A DNA stretch of 64,000 nucleotides from Dioscorea cayenensis subsp. rotundata (Eukaryota; Streptophyta; Magnoliopsida; Dioscoreales; Dioscoreaceae). A program made the translations under genes and the position numbers. The notes under the pieces are model-generated. The model had not been told where the DNA came from and searched no databases. It saw only the letters and a program-made list of their open reading frames with translations. The DNA is taken from assembly GCF_009730915.1 (NCBI RefSeq), contig NC_052488.1:19524305-19588304 (forward strand), given 5' to 3'. Shown in pieces: positions 25,807-38,711 of the stretch; the first letter of the stretch is position 1; each line of letters begins with the position of its first letter.

Positions 25807-26100
25807 ACTAGAGATGCGCAGTGAGGCTTAAAGTCTTCCAAAAAAAATGTTTGAAAATAAGTAAAAAACAGGGTGATTTGATGGTTAAAAGTAAAATTAT
25901 AAAAAAGATGATGTGTTTTTTCCCATCATTGCCAAGGGTAAAGATGGAATTCAATTAAATGAATTAGACAGAATGAGTTGCAGGGGGCAAAAATTGAAGT
26001 GAAACAAAAGGGAAGGGTTGTATGGTAAATTCAGAAGTCAGAGGGGCTGTCTGGGAAGTTTTGAAACTGCTAGGGGATAAAAAAAAATAATTTTCCCTTT

Positions 26101-28571
26101 TTTTATGTATTTTTATATACCATAAAAAATTATGACTACAAGCAAACAAGAAGTTATTCTTATTTAAAGTAAATTAGTTCGCTCTTACGAGGGGAATAAT
26201 CCAATGCATCTTTAAAGTAAATTAGTTCGCTCTTACAAGGGGAATTATTTTTTAATAAAAAATAAAAAAATATTTTAATTATATACTTACACAAGAAATT
26301 AAACTTCATTTACAATTCATTTTTTTATCTAATTGTTTCTAACTTTCAAATATATTAATATTTCTAAAAGAAAGACCTTTAATTAGGACTATGCACATCA
26401 TATCAAAAACTATATAATGGTTAAAATAATGCTCAATTCTTCATTTTAGTTTATTAAATAATATTTATTTTTTCTTTGTAATTGAACATAACTTGTTAAT
26501 TTTGATTTTTTGCTAAAATTTGTGAGTTACATGGTGAAAATCATTCAGGTACAAATGTCGTTTTTTTACATCACAACATATTCTCCAAACAAATTTACCA
26601 CATGAATATCATATACAGTTTTAAAAATGATTATTTTTAAAATATAAATATTAATATTGATATGAAAAAAAAATTTAGTTAACTTATTTTTAGAATATTT
26701 TAACATATATACATATATATATATATATATTATTTTGACCTATCAATTTTTTATTAAAATTCAAATTCGAAACCACTTCTTTGAACAACCAAAACCTCTA
26801 CAACCAGCCTGCTAGTAATTTTTTTTAATATTATCATTAATAGTTATACCAATATTTAAGGAATTCCATGTTATATATGTTCTTCAACAACCCTTTGAAC
26901 ATTTCTCTTTTAAATTTTTTTATATTATTAAGCAAAAAGAAACAAATTAATGAAGGGAAATTAAGCACCACTAAGTTAATGGGTGGGGGGCAAGCACATC
27001 AAAATCCATGGTGGATAACACACTGCAAGACAAGAAGAAACTCATTGAACCCTAACTTGTCCCATCTCTCCCCATCTTTCTTCAAAGACTTCATAGATTG
27101 ACGCATAGACTTTAGTTAAAATAGCCAACAAGATGAAGAACAACAACAATAACAACAAAAAAATTCAACTTGTGAGCTTGTTGTCCCTTAAAAGAATGAA
27201 TGCTCCACATGTCCCCATTTGAGGTATTTGTAAGTACAAACACATACCCCATGTCAAATAATTAAAGAAGATCAAATTCATGGTGGAGCACTTAGATGAA
27301 AAGTTTAATTTTTTTTTTTTGTCATATTATTGTGTACATATCCTTATATTTGCTGTTCTAATTAATTATTTCCTGTGTTTATGATACTCCTTACAAAACC
27401 CATTGGGGGAAAATTGCTATTTTTGTTATTTTTGACACACATATACATTGGGTGGAAGAATAAATGCTAAGTTATTTATATTAAATATTATTTTTATATT
27501 TAGATTTATTCACTATAATTATGCGAGGGAAAAAATGATTTTACTTTATTAATTTTGTATTTTTTTGATAATTTTTTTTTTTTTTTATTACCATTTCACA
27601 ATGAAATATTATCACCTTTGCAACACAATAAACGGTATTTTATCTTCTTTCTAATTCAAAGGCTTCAAAGACAGAATTTGAATCTTATCAAGCTAGTAAA
27701 AGTAAAAAAACAACATATAAATTTTTTTATTTCGTATTTAATTATTATAATTTTTTTTTATATTGATCTTTGTTATTAACACATTCAAACTAATCTATTT
27801 ATAGATAATAACATTTTATAATCGATCACGTCAAGTCCCATATAAAGTCTTGATAGGTGGAGATTTATTCCCAAACCAAACAATGGGCATGCTCGATATT
27901 AATCATGAAGGTTAGTATTTTATGATATTGGCTTTTCCATTTTCAAATGATTCCTCTTTCCTTTATAAACAAGTCTTCATGTAATTGTCAACAAAGTGTT
28001 AATACATCAAATAATATATTCTAATGAGAGGAACTACTTGTGATTCTATCAATCAGCCTAAACTATAAATTCCAATGATACTTTCAAGGGTTATTCAGAA
28101 GAATATATTCCTAGTTTCTAACTTTGGTTGCTTAATTATGACTGTATATATATATATATATATGTTTCTAGTAAAATTCAAGTGAATTTCCAAAAAATTA
28201 AGTTAGTTTGGTGGAATCATTTGCCATAAAAATACATGAGTTTTTATTTCCAAACCAATAATAAATATACAAGCCAAATATATGTCTTTAGTTAAACATA
28301 TAGTAAGTGAAATCAAGAGATAACTAGCTTAGATTAATAATATATAACTATGATTGAAACTTATCAAAATATATAAATAACAATCAAATCAAAGTCCTAT
28401 TAAGAATCCCACACATATACATTACATGCTCAATATATATATATATGCTTAAATTAAGTTTGAGCAAAAAATATAAAAAAATAGTCTATTTCATAACATG
28501 TAATTTAGAGAAAATAAAAAGAACAAGCGATTTTTATTTCAGAAACAAAATAATTAATAGTATCATATTAA
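26101..28571. other. AT-rich intergenic DNA
   Basis: No coding exon is recognisable. A direct repeat of GTAAATTAGTTCGCTCTTAC occurs at about 26169 and 26217. Near 26760-26810 a tRNA-like phrase (minus strand GTGGTTTCGAATTTGAA) may be a SINE remnant. Confidence 0.5.
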
Positions 28572-28944
28572 GGGGTTGTTTGGATTGGCTTTTAAAAAAA
28601 TTGTTTTTTTATTTTATTTTGTAGAAGCACTTTTGGAAAAAGTACTTTTAGAATAAGTTAAGTGCTTATGCATATTTTTTTGTTTGTATGCATTAGTTTC
28701 AGAAGCACTTCTGTAGTTGTGAAAATGTTTGGATGTTTATTTGAAAAGTACTTTTACAGTAACAAATTACTAAAATGCTTTTTTACTGGATTGACTGAGG
28801 ATATTTTAGTAAATGCACTTAACCAAATAGCTTATCAAAAACAGCTTATTTTCATAAGCTGGTCTTTGGCAGCTTATAAAATAAAATGTATTTGGGCTTA
28901 TTTCACAGCTTGAGTTTATTCAAAAAAGCTCATCCAAACACAAT
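28572..28944. mobile_element. MITE-like element (GTTTGGAT termini)
   Basis: The left end GGGGTTGTTTGGATTGGCTT is mirrored by the right end, which on the minus strand reads GTGTTTGGATGAGCTTTTTT. The interior repeats AAGCACTTTT and CAGCTTATAA-like words. The size is about 370 bp and it has no credible protein. This structure is common for plant MITEs of the hAT type. No target duplication is clear. Confidence 0.6.
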
Positions 28945-29272
28945 ATAAGAATAGAAAATGGAGATAAATTGAAGGGTGTTTTCATTGATTTATTTATAAT
29001 TGTTTGTGTGTTAATTAGTAACTATTTTTTGACATATGAATAATGTGACGGAAAATATTCATGCATTTTTTTATTATTTTATTAAATAATTATTATTAAT
29101 ATCGGTCATCGATGCAAAAGAATCACTTGAAAAAAAAAAAAAATCTTCTTTCTCTCTTGCATATCTTAGAAAAGATGAAAGAAAAAGGACAAAAGTAAAG
29201 AAACAATAGTAATGTGAATTGAAAGTATCGTTTAAGCCATATCATTCAAAACACATGCAAATTTCTTTTGGG

Positions 29273-30305
29273 GGGCGTTTGGTTCACAGTAATGATATAT
29301 TCTGTTAGTAATGAGATTACCAGTGGTAATATAATCGAAAATATTATATCTTGCAGAATGTTGTGTGTAATGTAGATGACTAGTATTTGGTTGAAATTTA
29401 TATTAATGTGTAATCTTTCATTCTAATGTTTGGTTAGTCGTAATGGTAATGCACTTTCGATTAAAGCATGTCAAATTTACCAAAATACCTTTACATATAA
29501 AATTTTTGAAAAATATAATTTAAAGTATTTAGATAAATAAATAATTAAATTATAACATTAAAAATTAATTTTTTCTCAATTTTTAAAATACCTTTGTATT
29601 TATCAAAATACCCCTACGTATAAAATTTTTAAAAATATAATTTAAAGTATTTAAATAAATAAATAATTTAAATTATAATATCAAAAATTAGTTTTTTACA
29701 ATTTTTAAATACCTTTGTATTTACCAAAATACCCTATGTATAAAAAAATTTGAACAACTTAATTTCAAGTATTTAGATAAATAAATAATTAGAATTATAA
29801 TATCAAAAATTATACAATTTTTTAAAATATCTTTTGTATTTACCAAAAATACCCCTACGTATAAAAATTTGAAAAACTTAATTTAAAAGTATTTAGATAA
29901 ATAAATAATTAAATTATAATATAAAAGATAATTTTTTCACAATTTTTAAAATATATTTGTATTTATCAAAAATATCCCTACGTATAAAAATTTGAAAAAA
30001 ACTTAATTTAAATTATTTAGATAAATAAATAATTAAATTATAATATTATAATAAAGGAAAATAAAAGACCAGGGAGTGTAATAAGAATTCATTAAATGAG
30101 TGGGGGTATAATTGGATACAGTAATCAGGATTACCACGTCTTGGTAATCCGGATGGAGCACTGTTTTGGTGGTAATGATTCTCACACTAACTTTGTAATA
30201 TTTCCTATTGGTAATTTTCGATTCTTATCAACATTCTGCTCGCTACGATGTGACGCTGGTAATCTGAGCAGTTATAGCAGGATTCCCGTAATGTTTTGCG
30301 CATTC
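29273..30305. mobile_element. GTTTGGTT-type element with internal tandem array
   Basis: It starts GGGGGGCGTTTGGTTCACAG followed by GTAATGATAT and GTAATGAGATTACC-like words. Similar TGGTAATCC and GGTAATGATT words return at 30120-30260. This symmetric use of GTAAT/ATTAC motifs around an AT-rich core suggests a non-autonomous transposon. The right terminus is not clear and no transposase is seen. Confidence 0.45.
29465..30060. repeat. five-copy tandem repeat, about 122 bp unit
   Basis: The phrase GTATTTAGATAAATAAATAA recurs at about 29524, 29646, 29768, 29888 and 30011, preceded each time by ACCAAAATACCCCTACGTAT-like sequence. Spacings are 120-123 bp. Confidence 0.9.
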
Positions 30306-30899
30306 TGAGTGAGCCAGCAACTCCGCTTGCAGTGATAGCTTTCTTAAGTTCTACTTCTAGAAATTATAAAAGAGGTAAAAATAACAATTTTATGAGAATA
30401 ACATTTTTTTGCATTCATGTCACTTGTTTATAGTATTTATAGTATTTTGTAAGCTGGGAGGAGAAATATTTATTTCAAATCTACTTGACACTCTTATCTC
30501 AAAACATACTTATGCTTCTTTTTTCTTAAAAAAGAATAGTGATTGTTAAGTTAAAATAAAATAAAAATAGTTCATCAACTTTTGCAATATTTTAGTATTT
30601 TCTTCATAAATTTGTTATTTTTCAAAAAAAAAAAAAATTCAAACCAATTTTAATAAATATAAGTTATGGTTAATCAACAGTCCCTCAACCAACCAAACAC
30701 ATCTTATACTCTATATAAATATATAAAAATATATATATTTATTTTCTTAGCCAAATAAATTTATCATACAATAAATCACTTGTTTTTTTGTTCCTCTTTA
30801 TACACCACATCTCGGACACATATAATCTAAAAAAAAACTTAAAAAAAAAAAAATTCTAATTTGAATAAAGTAAAACTTAGTATAAATAATAAATTAATA

Positions 30900-31370
30900 A
30901 AAAATGTCCCACCATAGTTTTGGGCTTTCTAAAACCCGGGCCATCCTCCTGAGCCCATTGTTTTCTAGTGGGCCACCAGTTCATCCAAAACCGGGCCCAC
31001 CTCTCCACATGTAGACCCCACCCAACTACACGTGCATTACCCACCCAGCTGTCACCAGCTGCATTAGAAGACACCGGGCCGGTCCTCACTGCATCACAGC
31101 CATTCAAGTGGGCCCCCATCCTTCTCCCATCCATAGTGGACCCTACCTACTTACCTTCCTGGGCCCCATCCCAGTCATTCATTTTGTCCTTTTCTGTCCC
31201 AACCTTCCCAAATCCAAACTATAAAACCACCACCCACCACCTTCCCTCCATTCACCTTCAAAAAAAAACCAAAGTAACAAAGAAAAAACAGAGCAAGAAC
31301 CTCATCAACCTTCTCAACCTCCCACATTCACACAATCCTAATAAACATTTTTTCACACCATTTAACAAAA
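30900..31370 (+). promoter_or_regulatory. promoter and leader of the trehalose phosphatase gene
   Basis: This GC-richer stretch has a TATA box (CTATAAAAC, about 31219), about 150 bp before the ATG at 31371. Upstream are several GGGCC/GGCCC words (about 30966, 31003, 31110, 31161), which resemble TCP/site II elements, and a CACGTG core at 31029-31034, a G-box/ABRE-type site. These are motif matches only. Open frames on both strands here look like shadows of the biased base composition. Confidence 0.5.
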
Positions 31371-33459
31371 ATGACAAAGAAGAGCTTAGTTTTGCCGGAG
31401 ATATCTCCGAACTCATCTCTCCCATATCCTCTTCCCCGCCCGGCCTCAGTCGGTGCCACTGCCAGTTTTGCCATCAAGAAGAGGTTCCTAACTCACCTTG
31501 AGGTTGGCACCAATATTGTAAGCATTCCAAATGCATTGGTTGAGTCCATGCAAGCATCTTCTCCGACGCATATCAAGGCCGGTAACGCTGCGGTCACCTC
31601 CCACTTTGCCGGAGATTGCTACAATGCTTGGCTTGTAAGCATTTTGGTTGAGTTAATTGAATTACTATCTTATGTTAATAATAGTTCATTAGTTCTTACC
31701 AATGGAGTTTGGATTTAGGCAAAACATCCATCGGCTCTTGACATGTTTGAGGAGATTGTTGTGGCATCTAAAGGGAAACAGATTGTCATGTTCTTGGACT
31801 ATGACGGCACATTGTCGCCGATAGTCGATGATCCTGACAGCGCTTTCATGTCAGATGCGGTTAGTGTGGATGCTCTGTTTTTGCTCTGCTTTTATTTTTT
31901 ATTTTTTTTTAAGAGCTTTTGCTAATTGGATTTGTTTGGTTATTAGATGAGAGGAGCTGTGAGAGATGCTGCAAGGTATTTCCCAACAGCCATAGTAAGT
32001 GGAAGGTGCAGAGATAAGGTACATTGATATTGATAAAACTAACTCTTCTTCTTCTTCTACAACTTCTTTTTATGATGCAAAGACTCTTAATTCATTGATG
32101 GTCAGGTATATGACTTTGTGAGATTGGCTGAGTTGTACTATGCTGGGAGCCATGGGATGGACATCAAGGGCCCTGTCAAGGGCCCCAAGCACACAAAAAC
32201 CAAAGTAGGGACCCATTTCTATCTTTTTCTTTCTTTCTTTCTTGTCATCATGATACATGACACAAAGCTTTGCAGTTAAAAGTTTAAATCAGTCTCATTC
32301 GTCTGTTCATCACTGTGTTTCAGGCCAAACCAGTGCTCTTTCAACCAGCCAGTGAGTTCTTGCCAATGATCAGTGAGGTTGGCTGTTTGTTAAGCTCTTT
32401 ATACTGAATTCTTATCTGTGTTTCTTTTGTTATCATTGTTACTGATCATGTGGTGCAACTAGCAGGTTTTCAATGCATTGTCTGAGAGAACACGGTCCAC
32501 ACCGGGCGTGATAGTGGAGAATAACAAGTTCTGTGTCTCTGTTCACTTCCGGTGTGTTGAAGAGAAGGTACATAACACTATAAAATAAATCAACCTTAAG
32601 CTATGAATGCAGCTATATATATATATGAATTAATAAACTTACTTGGTTTGCAGAGATGGAGTTCATTAGCAGAAGAAGTTGGATCAATTGTGAAGGAATA
32701 TCCCAAACTGACACTAACTCAAGGAAGGAAGGTGTGGACATGTCTCAAAAAACTACAAGAACTTGTAATAATTAATGTTTTGCTGTTGAGATACTTACAC
32801 TCATGAATGTGACTTTAGGTGTTTGAGGTCCGGCCTACAATCAAGTGGGACAAAGGCAAAGCTCTAGAGTTCTTGTTGGAATCTCTTGGTGAGTCAATAT
32901 CACATTGTTTTGTATTTATATATATATATGTGTGTGTACATATCTCACAAATACAAGAGCACTGTTCAAATATCTCTCTCTTCTTTCTCTTTAATTAGGT
33001 TTTGCTGATTGCGAGAATGTTCTTCCTGTGTATATCGGTGATGATCGAACCGATGAAGATGCTTTCAAGGTATATATATATGCATGGATGTACATCACAC
33101 TATTTCATGTGTCTTTATATATGGTTTATATATATATATATATATGAATTGGTTTGATGATGATGAAAAGGTACTGAGAGAGAGAGGACAAGGTATTGGA
33201 ATACTGGTATCCAAGTTTGCAAAGGAGACAAGTGCATCTTATTCACTGCAAGAGCCCACAGAGGTAAGACATTGATAGTTTTCATTTCAATATCAGTGAT
33301 TGAAAGGTGTGATTGAAAGATTATACATTACAGCTGATAGTGATTTAATTTATGATTTGAATTATTATTATTTTTTTTCTGCAGGTAATGGACTTTTTGC
33401 ACCGTCTTGTGGGATGGAAACGCCAGAAAACTCTAAAGAATAAAGTTATAAGAAAGTAA
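31371..33459 (+). CDS. TPP: trehalose-6-phosphate phosphatase
   Basis: This HAD-superfamily enzyme converts trehalose 6-phosphate to trehalose and so controls a plant sugar signal. Eleven exons join in frame to 372 codons, the usual size: 31371-31634, 31719-31859, 31947-32018, 32106-32204, 32324-32377, 32466-32567, 32654-32731, 32819-32888, 32999-33069, 33171-33263 and 33385-33459. All splice sites are GT-AG. HAD motif I is [10 protein letters not shown] (catalytic Asp about 115 and 117), followed by [47 protein letters not shown] and [13 protein letters not shown], the acidic motif. The first exon is the variable N-terminal region with an Ala/Ser-rich stretch. The last exon ends with a basic tail. 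All key residues are present. Which TPP paralogue it is cannot be said. Confidence 0.95.
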
Positions 33460-34907
33460 ATGTAGTGTTTGAGGTTTAATTCTATAATGGAGAGAATCAA
33501 TCAAAAGATTTTGTAATGCTGTTTAACGGAAATTAAGCATTGTGAAACTCTCTGTCTTGTAACTTGTTTTATTTGTGTACAAGATCATGGAATAGAAATA
33601 ACTGTTGCATTTGCATTAATATCTTGAATAAGTATACTTAATGTCTAATCTATCCAAGACATTGAAACTTTTGATGAATAAACATAATGTTAAACTTTTG
33701 GCGAAGTGCGGGAAATAGCCGACATATGAATAATGTTGTGGTGAGGGAAGTACTCAATCTTGTCAGAATAGAAATGAAACTGAGAAATAGAGAATAAGTT
33801 CCATAAACTAACAAGACAATCAAATCATGTTCCCACATTGAGGACTATCACATAAAATATCAAGAACATTTCTGAAGGTGAAGATGATTAACAATCTTGA
33901 ATATTTTTATATATCTTTCAACCAAAGAACACTAGCTTGTTGTCAAGTCATAGCTCTATTATTGGCATCAATATCAGTCATCTTTCATGCAGAAAAAAAG
34001 CTCTGCAAGTCCAAGAGTTCTTTTCTTCAACTGCATAATATTTTGCAGGAAAATGAGAAGACTAGCAAGCATGCTTCTTCTTTTCAATAAAGAAATGAAG
34101 ATGGCTTAGAGATCCCAAAAATAATAAAATAACAAGTGTAGTCATTATAGGATGCAAAGAAACAATTGTTATATATATGTATGGTTTTGAATCAAAGGAA
34201 TAGTGTCCACATGATTACTTTTGTTAATTACTTAGTCTGAAAAGCAGTATCAACTGATCCCATATATGTGCATATAATGAACATATATGTATATAAAAAC
34301 ACAGCCCTTTCTACCATTGGCCATCTTGGATCTCTCACTCAGCCCCACACTGAGATTAAAAAAAGAGTGGAATGCCAGCATTATTTATGAGTATTTTGCT
34401 AGTTAGGTAATGAAAGGGAATCAACAAACTTTAAGGTAAAGGAATCCATGGATGGTTGTGGAGTTGGATTCCACTTGAAACTCTGATGCCTTGATCACAA
34501 GCTGGTGTTCAATGGGGACACCTGATACCCCTTTCATGCGTGTAAAGCTAGCCTTCATTGCATTCAATTCATTATTGGTGTCTGAACTTCAATAAACTAA
34601 GTCAATGGACTTCACATTATTGGTGCCAAAGATCCTCTCTCTTAAGATCAACAGAAAAAACTAATTAAACTTTGTTGCAGGAAAAGCCATAGAACTTTCA
34701 ACTTGATGCATTTTCTTTGGATAATTGGTACAGTTTTGATCCATTGATGATATGGTCCTCCCACACACGTGGTCTCTTAAGATGGCTTCACAGAAAAAAG
34801 GCAGGCATTCATTGATGTTAGTCCCTTCCCATTCTCACATGGGGAGACTACATGTGGGTGCAAATGTAGTTCACTTTCGGCTAAAACATTGGCAAAAAGT
34901 ACTTTTC

Positions 34908-34938
<31 letters not shown>

Positions 34939-35988
34939 CTACATTCCTCTGCATTGTCTAATTAATAGTTATTCCACTTTTATGTTGAGTTTGAAACCAA
35001 CAGTTGATTCTTCAAAAGAATAAACATATTATGACTGACTCAATGCTTTGTCATTCAGTGGTACAAGCAATGAACCTGCAAGAGATGCAGAAAAAAAGTT
35101 ATTCCATGGTAAGTCAGCAAGTCAGTCAAATTAGTACAGCTGATTAAGAAAATTAATTAAGACTGTGATTTGGTTAACTGCTTCATTATTAAGTACCATG
35201 CTTGATTTAAAGAATATTTAACTTGTGATGCAGATTTCAAAGTGTAGACCGAGATCAAACATGTCGGCCATTGAATAACTTTTTGTATTTAATTCCCTTC
35301 ACAACAATTAATGTAGACTAGTATCATTTTATTAATGACAGGTTATGAGGAATTTTGTAGCTCAAGCTTGGAAATATAAAGAACCGACGGCCGAAATCAA
35401 GCACTAAAATGCATGTTCTGTTTGAGTATAAATGATATGATCATTGTGCACTTTTTCTTGAGAATTTTTTCAGAATGATAAGATCTGTTTGAGTATAAAT
35501 GATAAGATCATTGTGCTCTTAATTTTTGTCTGAATTTCTCTGCTTTGGTTTTTACAATTGAACAAAACTGAATATAATGTTGATGTTAATTGGATCTCTC
35601 TGTTATCAATGATAAATTTTTATTGGAAGTTGAAATGTAAAAAAAGCTGTTTTTAAAGCCGAAAATTTTATTCAAGATTAGTGTTAAGTGTAAAAGTGAA
35701 TGGAAGAAAATGCTGAAGATTTCATTCAAGATTGGTGTTAAGCGTAAAACTAAATGAAAGGAAATGCACTCAGTCTCCATCTTCAAGTGACATACAGACA
35801 AAAATCATATACCCTCTTGCTAGTAAGTGAACTGAAAAATCCAACCGAAATGGAGAAAAAAAAAGGGAAGAAAGAACACCAAAAATCTCAAGAGAAATCA
35901 ATTTCCATTATCAATAACACTCTACTAGCACCACCTTTGTCATTGCCCGAGCTTAACACTGCATTCCTGTGACACAATTTTCATCCCC
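33460..35988. other. intergenic DNA between TPP and the LEA_2 gene
   Basis: The first 100-200 bases are the expected 3' UTR of the phosphatase gene. I see no coding exon with family resemblance. A CTT microsatellite lies at about 34908-34940. GATCTGTTTGAGTATAAATG-like sequence is present twice, at about 35415 and 35480. The final bases up to 35988 are the 3' side of the minus-strand LEA_2/NHL gene. Confidence 0.5.
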
Positions 35989-36736
35989 TTAGCGAACTTG
36001 CTCAGCCCTAAAATCGCACTGAATGCTCATACTTTTGCTCGACTCTATCACTCCAATTTTCAATCTCACCTCATAGTTCACCGAAAGAGATAAGGCGACT
36101 ATATCCTTCGGCCCTTTCAAGCTCCTTTGAATCTCCTTAGGCAACGTATTGCTCGACCCCCGAAGAACTAAATGGAATGTAGTCTCATTGTGTGATGGTT
36201 GATCAAACCACGGTGGCTCACCGGAGGCAATCACAACACCTTTGTGAGACATACTTGCCTTTCCTCCGCTACTGTAAATGTAGCCCATATTCACACTTGG
36301 ATTTAATGTCTTCATCGAGATATCATACTCAGGTTTCTCCCATCTGCTGCGAAGGTTTTAGATTCTTGGCAGCAAATGCCTCAATTGATACTTCGGGAGC
36401 ACCGGGTCTCACAACAAGGTAGAACACAAGAGCAACAATGCCAATGGTGATGCCGATGGCAGCAATGACAGCGAGGAGCCAAGGGAGGTAGGTGAGGCAT
36501 GGGCTTTTGCGTCGACGGTTGAGGTTGTTCTTGTACTGCTCGGCGAGGTAGGCATTCTCCGGAGGTGGTATGCGATAGATTTGTTCCTTTGGGACTTGGA
36601 CAATGTAGGTTTCGGAACAAAAAGGAGGCTCGGGCTCGGAAAGGGGCTTGGTGGTAAGGTCTGGAGGTGGTTGCGGGAGAGGAGGACGGGAGGCGGAGGC
36701 GGAGGCGGAGGTGGTGGGTGGGACCCACTCCGCCAT
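35989..36736 (-). CDS. LEA_2/NHL-type membrane protein, frameshifted
   Basis: The first frame (36736 to about 36340) encodes a Pro/Ser-rich N-terminus, a basic stretch NLNRRRKSPCLTYLPWLL, one membrane helix (about residues 85-108) ending YLVVRPGAPEV, then a short luminal or apoplastic start. The second frame (to 35989) carries PEYDISMKTLNPSVNMGYIY and a C-terminal LEA_2-like domain ending CDFRAEQVR. This layout fits NDR1/HIN1-like proteins, a plant family linked to defence and membranes. The two frames abut at about 36325-36362 with no room for an intron, so a one-base frameshift separates them. An AAAA run at about 36358 is a likely spot. It may be a sequence error or a real lesion. There is no intron, as is common in this family. 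Confidence 0.7.
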
Positions 36737-37099
36737 AGAGGGTGAGAAGGAGATGGAAAGGGATTGAGAATGAAGAAGAGGAGGGTGGAAAAGGAGTGGT
36801 GGAGATTTGCATTGGAGTTAGTTTGAAAGATGCAGGGAATAGAGAGGACGTTGAGACAGCTACCTTCCCGCCATCCTATTCCCTTGTTCTTCTGAACGAC
36901 CTTGACCCGGTCTATTGGTTCAGAACAAACTAACCTGGACCGGAGTTGAACCGGTTCAGTTGAACCCTCAAACACCTTGACCCAACCGAACTAAAATTAA
37001 GACCCTTGGCGTATGTACATATTTAATATTTATATCTATATATTTATTTTTTTATATAATATGTGAGCAAGATGTTTTTTTTTTGTAAATTATTTTTTT
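36737..37099. other. upstream region of the LEA_2/NHL gene
   Basis: The part next to 36736 is the expected 5' leader and promoter of the minus-strand gene. Long open frames on both strands across its start (36409-36975) are compositional shadows. Near 36905-36970 CCGGTTCAGTTGAACC-type words form a small inverted repeat. Beyond 37010 the sequence is AT-rich up to the LINE. Confidence 0.4.
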
Positions 37100-38711
37100 A
37101 AGTTGATTAAATCTGTTCGTGCCAGACTCTCGCCCTGGAAAGCAATCTATCTCTCTTTAGGGGGGGCGGTTAACCTTTATTAATTCCGTGTTATCTTCTA
37201 TACCAGTTTACTGGATGTCAGTTTTCAAACTTTCAGCCTGGGTCATTCATGAAATTGACAAAATCAGGAGAGATTTCCTATGGAAAGGGCCTGATCTTGG
37301 CCCGAAGGGGATTAGATTAATTGATTGGAAAAGGATCTGTCGCCCCCGAAGCATGGGTGACTGAGGTATTCTTGATTTACATGTATTCAACAAAGTGTTA
37401 CTTGGAAAATGGTGGTGGAAATTCATCACCACACCGGACTCTTACTGGTCCAAGATTATCAAAGCCAACTATTTCAATAATGATTCCCCCAGTATCCTGG
37501 ATTCACAACCACCACGAAACAAATCATTTTTTTTGGGCAGGAATTAATACCATTTTACCCACATTTCGAGCTTGTTTAACCAAGTCAGTTGGTAATGGAG
37601 AAAACACTTTATTTTGGTTTGATAGATGGCTGGAGGGCCAATCCCCCAATAACCGCTGGGCATCTCTATTCCTGGACTGTTCTTATCCTTGGATTACTTT
37701 AAAACAATTTATTCTCATACTTAATTCCCATGGTAATCCATTTAGAACAACCACAACCGAAGATTTCGACTTTTTATTAAATTCTTTACCGGATTGTGCA
37801 AATGAAACTGAAGACTCATACTCCTGGTCTTTAGATAAAAGCGGAAATTTCTCCGTTAAATCATTCTACAACTTCTTAATCGACGGAGGTCTCCGCAGTC
37901 AACTCTATTCCAATTTTTGGAAAACTAAATCTCCTAGCAAAATCACTTTATTCTGTTGGCTTGCCTGGGATAACAAAATCCTAACACTTGAGAATTTATT
38001 CAAAACAGGTTGCAATCCTTATGCCACTGACACATGTATACTTTGCCACAATAACTCAGAATTAGTGGACCACCTTTTTTTAAATTGTATCTTTACAGCT
38101 TGCATTTGGTCCTTTTTCAAGTGTTTATTTGATTCTGAAACTCTACCTTCCTCAGTCTCAAATATCTGGACCAACTGGATACCCTCATTGAACCCTTATC
38201 TCAGAAATCTCTGGAACCTCTGTTCTAGAGCCATTTTCTGGAATATTTGGCTGGAATGTAACAATCGTATTTTTAATCAAAGCTGTTCATCTACTTCTTC
38301 CTCAACGCTCTACAAAACAGCTGATATGGTTCTTACTTGGATTTCTGCAGAATCGGAGTCCCACCAGCAGGAAGCTACAAAGGACATTCAGAAGATCAAG
38401 CGCTCCTTAAGCTTCCTGAGCTCCAGATCCACCGACTTCACCGGCGATATGGCGCCCAGCGCAAGTCAGGAGTAATCCGAATCTTTCGTCACTAAGCAGG
38501 CCTGTGTCTCCAGATGGTTGACTTCCCTGACTCTAGTTTCACTCTTTTTTTTGCTTTTCTGCTCACCTGCTTCTCCTCATCTTTGGTGAGGATTACAGTT
38601 CTCTACTTTGTTAGTTTTACTTGTCGCTTCTGCTTTTTGAACTTTGTACTAACTTGTTTCTCTCATTTTTTTTAATAAATTAGTGGTTTATCCACCTTAT
38701 TAAAAAAAAAA
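37100..38711 (+). mobile_element. 5'-truncated LINE (L1-type) with poly-A tail
   Basis: The sequence encodes the C-terminal part of a plant L1-type reverse transcriptase polyprotein. After a degraded start (37120-37400, about SPWKAIYLSLGG then DFLWKG-like and GGLGILDLHV-like phrases in shifting frames), a long frame to 38475 has GNGENTLFWFDRWLEG, WSLDKSGNFSVKSFYNFL and the zf-RVT zinc-binding part CILCHNNSELVDHLFLNC. The catalytic reverse transcriptase domain is missing. A short 3' UTR leads to AATAAATTAG and an A-run at 38701-38711, the expected LINE tail. The frame is not a host gene. Confidence 0.85.

Larger units (their letters stand above)
23030..26100. mobile_element. candidate Mutator-like composite element
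   Basis: The region begins and ends with C-rich phrases of opposite sense (CCAAAAACCCCTTG at 23032; on the minus strand TATCCCCTAGCAG near 26080). It contains two blocks (about 23460-23760 and 24920-25390) built from repeats such as GTTTCCGTTTA, GTTTAAGTTAACACG and ACGTTTAACAATAG. Subterminal tandem repeats plus a captured gene fragment (25515-25806) resemble Pack-MULE-type elements. I found no transposase and no exact terminal repeat or 9-bp duplication, so the class is an inference. A solo LTR is nested in it. Confidence 0.4.

Noticed and set aside
29465..30060. CRISPR-like regular spacing
   Set aside because: The units are whole tandem repeats without unique spacers, in a plant genome.
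30877..31501. Open frames on both strands ahead of and across the TPP start
   Set aside because: The biased base composition of the promoter explains them; the TPP frame from 31371 has full homology.
34752..34961. 69-codon open frame ending in a serine run
   Set aside because: The serine run is a CTT microsatellite and the rest has no recognisable feature.
36381..36975. Pro/His-rich open frames overlapping the LEA_2/NHL start
   Set aside because: They are other-frame readings of the GC-rich first part of that gene and have no family features.
37321..38475. 384-codon open frame as a host gene
   Set aside because: Its motifs (GNGENTLFWFDRWLEG, zf-RVT cysteines) are those of a LINE polyprotein, and a poly-A tail follows.
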